Counted from the first letter of the stretch, positions 1 to 8,572 are shown. The stretch: 30,021 nucleotides of DNA from an uncultured Mollicutes bacterium (GCA_937893635.1 CALBGF010000253.1:1-30021); one strand, 5' to 3'. A program made the numbers and translations. Notes: generated by a model not told the origin, from the sequence alone.

Positions 1-188
1 CCTTGGGAAATAAGTGTAAAAGATAATCGCATGTTTTTGGTATAATTACCAAATAATGGCGATAATTTATAAGTAGAAAACATTAAACACTTTTTTATAT
101 CATTCATCAAAGCACGATATTGATTAATAATAGCTTCAAACAGCCAAGAACTATTAATAATAAGTTTATTTATTTCTACATCATTCAT
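1..188 (-). CDS. Partial unknown protein (N-terminal 62 residues; 3' end outside window)
   Basis: An open frame starts at ATG 188-186 and runs off the left edge without a stop. AAGGAG (about 197-202) lies 8 nt upstream of this ATG, which supports a real start. The start overlaps the last 8 nt of the upstream lipoprotein gene, so the two are probably translationally coupled. The visible peptide begins MNDVEINKLIINSSWLFEAI, is rich in Ile, Leu and Asn, and has no signal peptide or motif that I recognise. It could be the third gene of a murA-lipoprotein unit. No function is proposed. Confidence 0.6.
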   Translation of the reverse strand, partial: MNDVEINKLIINSSWLFEAIINQYRALMNDIKKCLMFSTYKLSPLFGNYTKNMRLSFTLISQ

Positions 189-843
189 TGTAATGACTCC
201 TTATTATATCCGCTAGAAGGAGATTAGGAGTTAAAGAGGCATCTTCTTTTAATTGATTTTTCATATCAACTAAAGAGATGTATTTTATATTATCAAAATC
301 CTTAATGCTATCATTAATGGAATCATTAACTTCTTTAACGATATTATTAAATAGTTTTTCTTCTGGCTTTTCAAAATTAAAAATATTATATGCGGATAAT
401 ACAAATATATCTGCCTTATTATTAATTGAGCGCACTTCTTCAATAATGTGATACATATGATAAGAAAACACTTCTAATTGTTTATTTAAAAGGTTATCGT
501 CATAATTTAAAATATTTTCATCTTCTTTAATCTCCATTGAAGGAATTACATCATATAGTCCCACATTAATTAATATTAATTTAGCTTTACTTGCTTCTAC
601 ATAGAATGGATGTTTTTTCCCGTTTTCATAATAAGATGCATTAGAATCCACTATTTTAAATAGTTCACCTGATTGCATATTTTCGCTTACAAAATAATTA
701 TTACCATCCATATTTAAAAGTGCTTTTAAATTAGTTATTGTTTCATCATTAAAATTGCCTAATGCCAAAAACTTCTTTTGCTCATTACAAGATACTAAAA
801 TTGGTAATAATAAAATAAATAAACCAAAATATGCTTTTTTCAT
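181..843 (-). CDS. SGNH-hydrolase-like lipoprotein, probably catalytically degenerate
   Basis: A 220-residue protein with a lipoprotein signal: MKK, a hydrophobic stretch, and lipobox L-V-S-C with Cys19 as the lipidation site. It should be anchored outside the membrane. The layout resembles GDSL/SGNH lipoproteins of the YpmR type: a 'FLALGN' strand after the signal, 'ILINVGLYDV' where the family has its G-x-N-D block, a helix ending in 'EVRSINNKADIFVLSAYNIF', and a final segment aligning with the D-x-x-H block. The block I Ser, the block III Asn and the catalytic His are not visible, so it may be a non-catalytic relative. Its ATG overlaps the murA stop (TAATG), which implies translational coupling and suggests an envelope role. 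The fold assignment is inference from pattern only. Confidence 0.6.
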   Translation of the reverse strand: MKKAYFGLFILLLPILVSCNEQKKFLALGNFNDETITNLKALLNMDGNNYFVSENMQSGELFKIVDSNASYYENGKKHPFYVEASKAKLILINVGLYDVIPSMEIKEDENILNYDDNLLNKQLEVFSYHMYHIIEEVRSINNKADIFVLSAYNIFNFEKPEEKLFNNIVKEVNDSINDSIKDFDNIKYISLVDMKNQLKEDASLTPNLLLADIIRSHYNE

Positions 844-2114
844 TATTGTTCCTCCAAGTCCATTGAAACTATTTCCACATTTGCGTGAATTTTTTTGAGT
901 TTCACAATCATATTTTCATAGCCACGATTAATGTAATCTAAGCCTCGTACAATAGTTTCTCCTTTGGCCATAAGCCCCGCTAAAACAAGTGATGCCGCAC
1001 CACGAAGATCTTTTCCACTTACAATCGTTCCATTAAGTGTATCCACCCCATGAATAATAATATTCATGTTATTGATATTTATATTCGCACCCATTTTATT
1101 TAATTCTTTCACATGTGCAAAACGATTATGATAAATACTTTCTATAATTACTGATGTGCCATTTGATACACTTAAAAAAGTAGTTAAAGGTTGTTGTAAA
1201 TCAGTTGGAAAACCTGGGAATGGTGAAGTTAAAATAACTACTCCTTGTTTAATTGGTGAAGCACTGATAATCATGATGTTGTTCTTAATTTGATAATTAA
1301 TATTAAGCACATTAAAAAGTTCTAATAAGCTTTGGATATGTTCAGGTATTACAGGTTTGATTTTTAAATTATTTCCTAAAGAGGCACCAATAAGAGCGTA
1401 AGTGCCTACTTCGATACGATCAGGAATATTAGAAAATTCCACTCCATGCATTTCTTGTCCACCATAAATTATTAAAGTATTAGTGCCTTTCCCTTTTATT
1501 TTAGCACCCATTTCACATAAGAAATTAATTAGTTCAGTAATTTCTGGCTCCATAGCCACATTTTCAATGATTGTTTTACCTTTTATTTGTGTAGCTAATA
1601 TAATAGCGTTTACCGTTGCGCCCACTGAACTTTTTTCAAATATAATATGTCCCTGTTTTAAATTGGTACCATCAAATATATAAGTACCATCTTCTTCGAT
1701 TATATTAGCCCCTAATTGCTTAAAAGCATATAAATGTAAATCTATTGGTCGATCTCCTAATCTACATCCACCAATCGTATTCGCTTTAACATATTTAAAC
1801 AGTCCCAAAAACACCGAATAGAAATAATAAGATGCTCTTAATTTGCCCATTTCTGGCATGGTTAAATCTTTATAAACTAAATTACTTGAATCGATTATAA
1901 GTGTATTATCGGTATAAGTAATACAAACACCGCATTGTTCTAAAATATCCACTAAACGATACACATCGCTTATTGGCGGTATATTGTGAATTATCACTAA
2001 TCCTTTAGATAATAATGCGGCAGGAATTAAAGAAACACAATTATTTTTACTTCCTGAAATATTTACTACACCAGATAACTTCTTTCCACCTTTAATTTTT
2101 ATAACTTCTTCCAT
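843..2114 (-). CDS. murA: UDP-N-acetylglucosamine 1-carboxyvinyltransferase (MurA)
   Basis: MurA transfers enolpyruvate from PEP to UDP-GlcNAc, the first committed step of peptidoglycan synthesis in the cytoplasm. The protein is 423 residues, normal for the family. Visible features are the N-terminal 'ISGSKNN' segment with Lys23, the active-site loop 'GGCRLGDRP' with catalytic Cys117, the 'PGFPTDLQ' segment with the conserved Asp, and 'RGAASLVLAGL' near the C-terminus. Having Cys rather than Asp in the loop implies fosfomycin sensitivity as in typical MurA. I chose ATG 2114 because GAGGGG lies just upstream and the protein then starts at the usual position. A start 16 codons earlier would translate the U-tract of a terminator. 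The stop overlaps the downstream lipoprotein start. Confidence 0.93.
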   Translation of the reverse strand: MEEVIKIKGGKKLSGVVNISGSKNNCVSLIPAALLSKGLVIIHNIPPISDVYRLVDILEQCGVCITYTDNTLIIDSSNLVYKDLTMPEMGKLRASYYFYSVFLGLFKYVKANTIGGCRLGDRPIDLHLYAFKQLGANIIEEDGTYIFDGTNLKQGHIIFEKSSVGATVNAIILATQIKGKTIIENVAMEPEITELINFLCEMGAKIKGKGTNTLIIYGGQEMHGVEFSNIPDRIEVGTYALIGASLGNNLKIKPVIPEHIQSLLELFNVLNINYQIKNNIMIISASPIKQGVVILTSPFPGFPTDLQQPLTTFLSVSNGTSVIIESIYHNRFAHVKELNKMGANININNMNIIIHGVDTLNGTIVSGKDLRGAASLVLAGLMAKGETIVRGLDYINRGYENMIVKLKKIHANVEIVSMDLEEQ

Positions 2115-2148
2115 AGTACCCCTCTTAGTTAAATGTATGAAAGAAGTC

Positions 2149-2175
2149 AAAAAAAAAGACATATTGCTATGCCTT
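2149..2175 (-). terminator. Intrinsic terminator after the pseudouridine synthase gene
   Basis: On the minus strand GGCATA, loop GCAA, then TATGTC (one G-U pair) is followed by nine T. The stop codon TAG (2167-2169) of the upstream gene lies inside the stem and loop. The murA start lies only about 35 nt further on. Confidence 0.7.
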
Positions 2176-3150
2176 AATTTTCTTTAATTGTTTTTGCTTA
2201 ATACCAAACATCGATACAAACTCATTTGGCATTGGTGTTTCAAAGCGCATTACTTTTTTTGTTATTGGATGAATAAACTCTAATGCATAAGCATGAAGTC
2301 CTAAACGATTAAGTGGATTCTTTGTTGAACCATAACGCTCATCACCAATAATGTTATGTCCAATATCTTTCATATGAACACGAATTTGATTTTTTCTACC
2401 TGTATCGATATTAACATCTAATAAAGAATATCCATCAATTTCTTTAATTACTTGATAATGAGTAATAGATTCTTTGCCATCTCCTGGTTTTCTCGAAGAA
2501 TACATTAAGTTTGTGGATGCTTCTCTTAACCAAGATTTAATAGTTTTCTTTTTTTCTTCCACATTGCCTTCCACAATAGCGTAATAGCCACGGAATTTAA
2601 CAATATCATTCCAATGATCTTGTAAAGCATCTCTAATTCGTTCATTTTTTGCAACAATCAATACACCAGATGTATCTTTATCAATACGATGTACAACATA
2701 AATTCGATTATGTGGATCTTTAGTGCGAACATAATCCATTAATAAACGATAAGCGGTAATTTCTTTTTCGCGGTCACTAGCAATAGATAATAATCCCGAT
2801 GGTTTATTAATAGCAATTAATTCATCATTTTCAAAAATAATATCTAGTTTTTGTAAGTCATTTTTACTATTTTTAGTAATTTTTCTTACTGGTGCTGGCG
2901 CAATCATCACAACATCATCTTTAGCTAACATAAAATCAAATTGAGTAATTGGCGCACCATCCACTAAAACTTGGCGATGACTTAATAATGATTTAATATT
3001 ATTTCTTGATTGATTAGTAATACGTTTAAGCAAAAACTCTAATAATGGTGTTGGTTCATGTACTTTATATTCTGGATAATTTGTACGTTTTTTGTAGGGA
3101 ATTTCTTTTAAAGAATTTCTTTTTTTATGCGTGTTTCTAGTTCTTGGCAT
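2167..3150 (-). CDS. RluA-family RNA pseudouridine synthase
   Basis: A 327-residue enzyme predicted to isomerise uridine to pseudouridine in structured RNA, by family probably 23S rRNA. A basic N-terminus (1-30) is followed by an S4-type RNA-binding domain (about 35-90, with 'SRNNIKSLLSHRQVLVDG'). The catalytic domain starts near 100 and holds 'HRIDKDTSG' with the catalytic Asp157, plus the downstream 'GRKNQIRVHM' segment. It resembles RluD/YlyB-type enzymes, but the exact target uridine cannot be read from sequence. It starts 2 nt after the upstream membrane-protein gene with AAGGAA as ribosome binding site, so it is the last gene of a three-gene unit closed by the terminator overlapping its stop. 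Confidence 0.9.
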   Translation of the reverse strand: MPRTRNTHKKRNSLKEIPYKKRTNYPEYKVHEPTPLLEFLLKRITNQSRNNIKSLLSHRQVLVDGAPITQFDFMLAKDDVVMIAPAPVRKITKNSKNDLQKLDIIFENDELIAINKPSGLLSIASDREKEITAYRLLMDYVRTKDPHNRIYVVHRIDKDTSGVLIVAKNERIRDALQDHWNDIVKFRGYYAIVEGNVEEKKKTIKSWLREASTNLMYSSRKPGDGKESITHYQVIKEIDGYSLLDVNIDTGRKNQIRVHMKDIGHNIIGDERYGSTKNPLNRLGLHAYALEFIHPITKKVMRFETPMPNEFVSMFGIKQKQLKKIKA

Positions 3151-3152
3151 AC

Positions 3153-3887
3153 TTATTCCTTCTTTTCTTTATTTGTTTTATTAGTTTTCATTGCTTCTTT
3201 GTAACTTTCAATATTTTCTTTTAAAACATTTAAAGGTTTCATTAAAGGAACAAAGATGTTTTTAATTTTTGACGAATGTACTTTAGTAGTTATGTAATCT
3301 TTAAAGCGTTCATAATGAACAACAATTTGCATTTCTTTGGCGTATCTTTTAATTTTAGAAGCAAGATTAATGGAGTAAGCAAAGTCAACAATCATCGCGC
3401 CTAATACAATACCGACAAAGAATGAGAAGATAATGTTATTATCAAACCAGTTAACCCAACCTATGACAACATTATGGATAAATAATACATAAATTAAAGC
3501 AATTATTGCCCAAAAGAAAGTAAATAAAGGACAAATGATGCCTTGAATATTTCCCGGTCGATTAGAATAATCCCACAATTTAATATTCATTCCTTTAATA
3601 AATATTAAACCAGCAATATATTCCACTAAAGTCATGGCAAATGTCATAACCGCTACTTTAATAACAACTTGTAACCAATAAGTTGTTGTTATAAAGTCAA
3701 TATTAATAGATGCTAAGCCAAATAAAGCACATAATCCAAAACCATATAATGGTAAATAAGGTCCAACTAAGAATCCTGGATTAATCCATTTATGAGCTGA
3801 GAAAAATCTACGGAATAATAATTCAATAACCCAACCTATTGTTGAGCCTATAATAAACAAAAAAGCAATAACTAGAAAATACTTCAT
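3153..3887 (-). CDS. CmpB-family (COG4905/DUF1113-type) polytopic membrane protein
   Basis: A 244-residue membrane protein with about five hydrophobic segments in residues 1-175 and a basic cytoplasmic C-terminal tail rich in Lys. The segments 'GWVIELLFRRF', 'NPGFLVGPYLPLYGFG' and 'LWDYSNRPGNIQGIICPLF' are hallmarks of the family annotated as putative ABC transporter permease CmpB. No ATPase or solute-binding partner lies nearby, so a transport role is unproven. The start is ATG 3887 because GAGGT sits 7 nt before it; an in-frame ATG 11 codons earlier lies inside the preceding gene. It is in one unit with the metallophosphoesterase upstream and the pseudouridine synthase downstream. Confidence 0.8.
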   Translation of the reverse strand: MKYFLVIAFLFIIGSTIGWVIELLFRRFFSAHKWINPGFLVGPYLPLYGFGLCALFGLASINIDFITTTYWLQVVIKVAVMTFAMTLVEYIAGLIFIKGMNIKLWDYSNRPGNIQGIICPLFTFFWAIIALIYVLFIHNVVIGWVNWFDNNIIFSFFVGIVLGAMIVDFAYSINLASKIKRYAKEMQIVVHYERFKDYITTKVHSSKIKNIFVPLMKPLNVLKENIESYKEAMKTNKTNKEKKE

Positions 3888-3892
3888 TTTTT

Positions 3893-5032
3893 TTACCTCA
3901 CAATGTCTTTTAATAAACATGATTCAACCGTATAAGAAGAATCTTGATGTAACGTGATAATATTACCACCACGATACTGCGTCTTATATTTTATCGTAGG
4001 ATAGGCTCGATAATCAATAGCATGCCCATAATACATTTCAATGCCTTTATATCTTAAAGCCATGTAATTTGTATGATCGTGCCCAAAAAACATCGCTTTT
4101 GTTGATTTTAATTCCACCATCTTATCAAACACTTCACTTGGTTCATTTGGTGAAGATATTCCTTCTTTATTTTCACCAAATAAATAAGTAACTTCATTGC
4201 TACCTTTTTTATATAATTCTACAGCTTCTTTATATTCAAAAGGAGGGATGTGAAAAAACGCTAAAGAAGGTATTTCACTAATACTTTCTAAATTTTCTCT
4301 TTTTTGAATCTTTTTCAACTTATTTTCATACCAACTAGCGTATTTTTCATTGAATTTATCATATCCTGATAAAAATGATGAACTTTTATATGAACCAGAA
4401 TCTAATAAAACAAGAGTTTGGTTTAATGATGAATCACTATTTCTAATCTCCACTACTTGAGATAATCTTCCTTCTTTATCCCAAACTTCTTTATCATCTA
4501 AAGCAAGACAATATGGATTTGCTTGGAATATTTCATTAATATCTACATAACTTCCACGAGCGTAATATTCGGTATCATGGTTTCCATATTCATATAAGAA
4601 TGGTACTTCTAATTTTTTTAGAAACTCACTTAGAATTGTTGCGGATTTTATATTGTTATTTGAACCAAAAGCTATAGATGGGTAAATATTATCACCAGTA
4701 TAAATTACTAAATCTGGTTTCACATAATTTACCATCTCATAAATTGCTTTTAAGCATTTTAAATCTAAATTACGATATGTTTTATCTCCAGTAAAATGCG
4801 TATCTGATAATTGCAAAATTACAAAGTCACTATCTGGCTCATTAGTAATTTGAACATTAGGACCATCTTTATTTATTAATAAATCACGTGTTTTAATTGG
4901 TTTAACTGAATCAATATATTCTTTTTGATAATTGGTATTATCAATTCCAAATTGGGCTAACAAAGCAAAAGGGATTGTTGCAGTAACAACTAAAGCTAAA
5001 GATAAAAAAATAATTTTAGTTCTCTTTTTCAT
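3893..5032 (-). CDS. Membrane-anchored or secreted calcineurin-like metallophosphoesterase
   Basis: A 379-residue protein with an N-terminal signal or anchor helix (about residues 6-27) and no lipobox. The dimetal phosphoesterase motifs are complete: 'LSDTHF' (Asp77, His79), 'YTGDN' (Asp114), 'YGNHD' (Asn151-His152), 'FFHIPP' (His261) and 'GHDH' (His318, His320). It probably hydrolyses a phosphomonoester or phosphodiester outside the membrane; the substrate is not readable. Members of this family often scavenge phosphate or trim envelope molecules. It is the first gene of the unit with the CmpB-like protein and the pseudouridine synthase, and the ribosome binding site of the next gene overlaps its stop. 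Confidence 0.88.
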   Translation of the reverse strand: MKKRTKIIFLSLALVVTATIPFALLAQFGIDNTNYQKEYIDSVKPIKTRDLLINKDGPNVQITNEPDSDFVILQLSDTHFTGDKTYRNLDLKCLKAIYEMVNYVKPDLVIYTGDNIYPSIAFGSNNNIKSATILSEFLKKLEVPFLYEYGNHDTEYYARGSYVDINEIFQANPYCLALDDKEVWDKEGRLSQVVEIRNSDSSLNQTLVLLDSGSYKSSSFLSGYDKFNEKYASWYENKLKKIQKRENLESISEIPSLAFFHIPPFEYKEAVELYKKGSNEVTYLFGENKEGISSPNEPSEVFDKMVELKSTKAMFFGHDHTNYMALRYKGIEMYYGHAIDYRAYPTIKYKTQYRGGNIITLHQDSSYTVESCLLKDIVR

Positions 5033-5051
5033 TGTTTCACCACCGATAATT

Positions 5052-5060
5052 ATTTTACCA
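5052..5060 (-). promoter_or_regulatory. Extended -10 promoter element for the metallophosphoesterase unit
   Basis: The minus strand reads TGGTAAAAT, an extended -10 (TG-n-TAAAAT), about 20 nt before the start codon. No good -35 hexamer is seen at 16-18 nt, which fits an extended -10 promoter. Confidence 0.45.
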
Positions 5061-5098
5061 CAAAAACAATGATTGAAATATTAAATTCATTAATTCAG

Positions 5099-5130
5099 TA
5101 AAAAAGCAAAGACGTTTATATCTTTGCTTA
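5099..5130 (-). terminator. Intrinsic terminator of the M6 protease gene
   Basis: On the minus strand AAGCAAAGA, an 8-nt loop, then TCTTTGCTT form a perfect 9-bp stem followed by further T. It lies 13 nt behind the protease stop codon and separates it from the metallophosphoesterase unit. Confidence 0.85.
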
Positions 5131-5142
5131 ATTTGTTATTAA

Positions 5143-6735
5143 TTAATTTTTTGAAATTTTAACAGTAATCATATCTCCATCAGTGTCACCAACAGTAATG
5201 GAATAATTAACTGAATAGCCATTATTAAATTTAGTACCATTAACAAAGAAATCTGAATCAGCGGTAAATGTTTGCCCTTTAGTCCATAATGTTTTATTAG
5301 GATCAATCTTTACTCCTTCATTTCCGCTACTACTGGATGTATCGTAATCGCCAGTTCCGTTTATTCCATGAGAAATAGTGTTTCTCTTACCAGAATCTAA
5401 TAGATGTAAATAACGGATTTTATTATTTTTAGATTGTGTTGTAGTTAAATTACTATGCGCAATTGAATTGGAGGCTCCGATAAGAGTGTTACTAGAATAC
5501 ATTGAATCTGGTGAATATCCATTGTTTCTTCCACTATAAGAAAATTTAATTAAACGTGCATCAACGTGGTATATTCTTAATCCTGATCCTTGATACATTT
5601 TGTTACGATAATCATAACTATGTTTAGAATCTTGATAATTAAGTCCTTCTGGTGTGTAATATTCAATTATTAGATATTCATCAAATATCGTTTTATTCCA
5701 TTCATCTCTAATTACAATTGCTTCACCATATAAACTAGAAGAATGTAATTTAATCTCACAATCTCCAGTTACGTAATATGGGCTAACCCATCCTAAGGCC
5801 ATTTTCGAATAAATATTGTGATCGCCAATATTGAACGCTTGCATATCACGGTCACCAGCACAGTTCCAAGGAGTCGCCTTATCATAACAATAATAGTCAT
5901 CAAGTCCTAATAAGTGTCCTGTTTCATGAATATATGTATGTGCTTCAATACCAGAAGGCAGAGTTTCAAATAATTCAGTTTTAACATAACTATCATTAAT
6001 AAACTCATAACTAGCCCACATATAGTTATTGACTACTGGTTTTGATGTACTTGCCAAATTATTGGTATTTGCATAACACCAAGCCCAGAAAGCATCGGTA
6101 TTAGAATTAGTTGGCTTTGGTAAATATATAAATATCGTTGCGTCAATATATCCATCTCCATCTTGATCATATTCTTTTCTTTTTTCGCTAGATAAAGATG
6201 TCGAAGAACTATATTCACTAGCAATTAAATCAGAACAAGGTGGATTGTTATCATTCGACGCATAAGAAAGTAAGTATTTTTCTGAATAACTACTTTCAAA
6301 TACTGGAGCAACTTCTCCAATTATATGTAAGTTTCCATAGCTTGATTCATCAAAATAAGAGCTTACTGAATGCCAAGATGTTTCACTTGCCTTGCCAAAA
6401 AATGCTTTTTCGATATTACTTAATTTTTTGCTAGTCCAAGTTTCACTTTCGCCACTTAAATGAACTGGCACAATTAACATTTTTTGTGTACCAGTAGAAT
6501 TTAAAGTATGCCATCCTTGATTTTCAGAATTTTGGCGCATAGTATATTGAGGATTAACAACTTCAAATCCTTCACCTTCAAGTTTAGAAACAGAGTTTCT
6601 GCTAATGCTATAATCATTACTAGTGCTAGTACTAGTTGAATTAAAAAGACTGGCGATTGGTTTAAGAAGATCACAACTCGTTAGTGCACCAACCATGACA
6701 GTAAGTACAAATAATTTATAAATATTTTTGTTCAT
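5143..6735 (-). CDS. M6-family zinc metalloprotease lipoprotein
   Basis: A 530-residue lipoprotein: signal peptide with lipobox L-T-S-C (Cys21), a Ser/Thr/Asn-rich linker to about residue 45, then a protease domain. The zinc site is 'HETGHLLGLDD' with His270, Glu271, His274 and Asp279 (HExxHxxGxxD metzincin-like pattern). 'DQDGDGYID' upstream of it is the Asp-rich segment usual in M6 (immune inhibitor A-like) domain proteins. The C-terminal part is Gly/Ser/Asn-rich and beta-like. It probably degrades extracellular protein at the cell surface; substrate unknown. The start is supported by a perfect AGGAGGT 7 nt upstream. It is transcribed alone, with its own promoter and terminator. Confidence 0.88.
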   Translation of the reverse strand: MNKNIYKLFVLTVMVGALTSCDLLKPIASLFNSTSTSTSNDYSISRNSVSKLEGEGFEVVNPQYTMRQNSENQGWHTLNSTGTQKMLIVPVHLSGESETWTSKKLSNIEKAFFGKASETSWHSVSSYFDESSYGNLHIIGEVAPVFESSYSEKYLLSYASNDNNPPCSDLIASEYSSSTSLSSEKRKEYDQDGDGYIDATIFIYLPKPTNSNTDAFWAWCYANTNNLASTSKPVVNNYMWASYEFINDSYVKTELFETLPSGIEAHTYIHETGHLLGLDDYYCYDKATPWNCAGDRDMQAFNIGDHNIYSKMALGWVSPYYVTGDCEIKLHSSSLYGEAIVIRDEWNKTIFDEYLIIEYYTPEGLNYQDSKHSYDYRNKMYQGSGLRIYHVDARLIKFSYSGRNNGYSPDSMYSSNTLIGASNSIAHSNLTTTQSKNNKIRYLHLLDSGKRNTISHGINGTGDYDTSSSSGNEGVKIDPNKTLWTKGQTFTADSDFFVNGTKFNNGYSVNYSITVGDTDGDMITVKISKN

Positions 6736-6769
6736 TTAACTACCTCCTAAAAATCGATTACATAAAACA

Positions 6770-6807
6770 TACAATAATATTGTACATTTTAAAATAATAA
6801 ATAACAA
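6770..6807 (-). promoter_or_regulatory. Promoter of the M6 protease gene with palindrome on the -10 box
   Basis: The minus strand has TTGTTA (6802-6807), a 17-nt spacer and TACAAT (6779-6784). A perfect palindrome with 7-bp arms and one centre base covers 6770-6784 and begins with the -10 hexamer, so a dimeric regulator could bind across -10 and the transcription start. Confidence 0.55.
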
Positions 6808-6822
6808 ACATTAAAATTTTAT

Positions 6823-6850
6823 TTGAATTTTATTTTTATAATTGTATATT
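6823..6850 (+). promoter_or_regulatory. Promoter of galT
   Basis: TTGAAT (6823-6828), a 16-nt spacer and TATATT (6845-6850), 36 nt before the ATG. It diverges from the protease promoter. Confidence 0.55.
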
Positions 6851-6886
6851 AAATGTGTATGAAGATAAAAAAAGGTGGACATAGAA

Positions 6887-8416
6887 ATGATAGAAAAAAC
6901 TGTAGAAAAACTCATATATTACGCTAAAAAACATTTATTTTTAGATGAATTAGATGCCATTTATGTTCGTAATGTATTATTTGGTAAGTTACATATTGCT
7001 TATCCTTACACACAAAATGATATTAATTTTAATGAAATTGATAATTTAGCTGTTCCGGATATTTTAATTAGTGAATTAAAAAATGATATCTTAGAAAATA
7101 ACATTGTTGATTCAAGTGAAGTTGACCGTTTTATTACTAATATTATGGGAGACTTAACGCCTCTTCCAAGTATGGTAAAAGATAAATTTTATAGTTTTAA
7201 AAATCCTCAAGATGGTTTTGATTACTTATATGATTTACAAATTAAAAATAATTATATTCAAAAGACCGCAGTTGATAAGAATTTGCTTTGGAAAGCAGAC
7301 TTTGGCGATAACTATTTAGAAATATCCATTAACTTATCTAAACCAGAAAAGAAAAACTCCGATATTGCTAAATTAGTGGCTTCTAGTAATGTGCCATCGA
7401 ATAAATATCCAAACTGTTTATTATGTAAAGAAAACTTAGGATTTGTTGGTACTTCTTCTCATCCCGCTCGCGGAAATATTCGTCTTATTCCTCTTAATTT
7501 AGATGGGTCAAGATGGTACTTACAATATTCGCCTTATGTTTACTATTACCAACATTGTATTGTCTTTGATGAAACACATCAAAAAATGACTATGGGATTA
7601 ACTAAATTCCGTCGTTTGTTCTCTTTCATCGAACAATTTCCTTGTTTCTTTATTGGATCAAACTCAGAACTCCCTATCGTTGGTGGTTCGATATTAAATC
7701 ACGAACATTTTCAAGGCGGAAAGCATTTGCTTCCATTAATGTTTGCTAAAGATAAATTTGTAATTGATACACCAAAGTATCCAAAATGTAAATTATCTTA
7801 TCTTAACTTCTATAACTCAACATTTAAAATTGAATCAGAAGATAAAGAAGAAGCTATTGCTTTGTTAAATGAACTATATACCTGTTGGCGCAATTATGAT
7901 GATAAGGAAGTTGATATTATTTCTCATGAAGGAGACACACAACATAGCACTGTTACTCCTATTGTAAGAAAAGAAGGAAACAAATATATTGCTTTTGCTA
8001 TTTTAAGAAATAATCGTACAACAGAAGAATATCCAGATGGTATCTTCCATGCTCATAAAGAATATCATAACATTAAATCAGAAGGTATTGGTTTAATTGA
8101 AGCTGCAGGATTATATATTTTACCAGCAAGATTAAAACGTCAATCTGAAAGTATTGCAAAAATATTATCAGATAAAACTATTGATGTGGAAGATTTCATT
8201 ACTAATAATCCGGATTTTGAAATTCATCGTAATTTCATTCATCGTTTAATCACTCAATTTGGTCGCGATGTATCGTTTGAAAAAGCCAGTGAAATTGTAC
8301 GTCTTTCCATCAATGAAACATGTGTCAATATTCTTAAAAACACCGCAACTTTCAAGGATGATGAAATTGGTCAAAAACACCTTCAAAAATTCATTGCTCA
8401 ACTCAATTTGAAATGA
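6887..8416 (+). CDS. galT: UDP-glucose--hexose-1-phosphate uridylyltransferase, class II GalT
   Basis: A 509-residue cytoplasmic Leloir-pathway enzyme that exchanges galactose-1-phosphate with UDP-glucose. The length and sequence fit the Firmicutes class II GalT family rather than the shorter E. coli type. Characteristic segments are 'SSHPARGNIRLIPLNLDGSR', 'WYLQYSPYVYYYQHCIVF' and the active-site region 'NHEHFQGG', which supplies the catalytic His. I chose ATG 6887 because AAAGGTGG lies 8 nt upstream; the GTG 12 nt earlier is part of that binding site. No galK or galE is beside it here, so it may act with a pathway encoded elsewhere. It is followed by its own terminator. Confidence 0.92.
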   Translation: MIEKTVEKLIYYAKKHLFLDELDAIYVRNVLFGKLHIAYPYTQNDINFNEIDNLAVPDILISELKNDILENNIVDSSEVDRFITNIMGDLTPLPSMVKDKFYSFKNPQDGFDYLYDLQIKNNYIQKTAVDKNLLWKADFGDNYLEISINLSKPEKKNSDIAKLVASSNVPSNKYPNCLLCKENLGFVGTSSHPARGNIRLIPLNLDGSRWYLQYSPYVYYYQHCIVFDETHQKMTMGLTKFRRLFSFIEQFPCFFIGSNSELPIVGGSILNHEHFQGGKHLLPLMFAKDKFVIDTPKYPKCKLSYLNFYNSTFKIESEDKEEAIALLNELYTCWRNYDDKEVDIISHEGDTQHSTVTPIVRKEGNKYIAFAILRNNRTTEEYPDGIFHAHKEYHNIKSEGIGLIEAAGLYILPARLKRQSESIAKILSDKTIDVEDFITNNPDFEIHRNFIHRLITQFGRDVSFEKASEIVRLSINETCVNILKNTATFKDDEIGQKHLQKFIAQLNLK

Positions 8417-8423
8417 ATTTAAG

Positions 8424-8458
8424 TAAGCGGATACAATTAATAACTAAGCGGTTACAAT
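8424..8458 (+). repeat. Two-copy 14-nt direct repeat, 21-nt period
   Basis: TAAGCGGATACAAT (8424-8437) recurs as TAAGCGGTTACAAT (8445-8458). The second copy forms the left arm and loop of the galT terminator, so the first may be a partial duplication of it. Confidence 0.6.
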
Positions 8459-8470
8459 ACCGCTTTTTTA
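8446..8470 (+). terminator. Intrinsic terminator of galT
   Basis: AAGCGGT (8446-8452), loop TACAAT, ACCGCTT (8459-8465), then a T run. The stem is perfect, 29 nt behind the galT stop. Confidence 0.88.
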
Positions 8471-8572
8471 ATTTTTTAGGCATTTTGAATTAATTTGTGT
8501 AAAAAAACACACAACATACGCTTTTTTATTGCCCATTTACGAATTTTCTCTTCCAAAATTGATTTTATATTT

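Noticed and set aside
2115..2162. Longer N-terminus for MurA from ATG 2162
   Set aside because: The extra 16 codons would translate the terminator U-tract and have no ribosome binding site; ATG 2114 has one and gives the usual MurA start.
8495..8514. Inverted repeat TTGTGT/ACACAA as a terminator
   Set aside because: No T run follows directly on either strand, and the galT terminator just upstream already ends that transcript. It could be a weak operator but the arms are only 6 bp.
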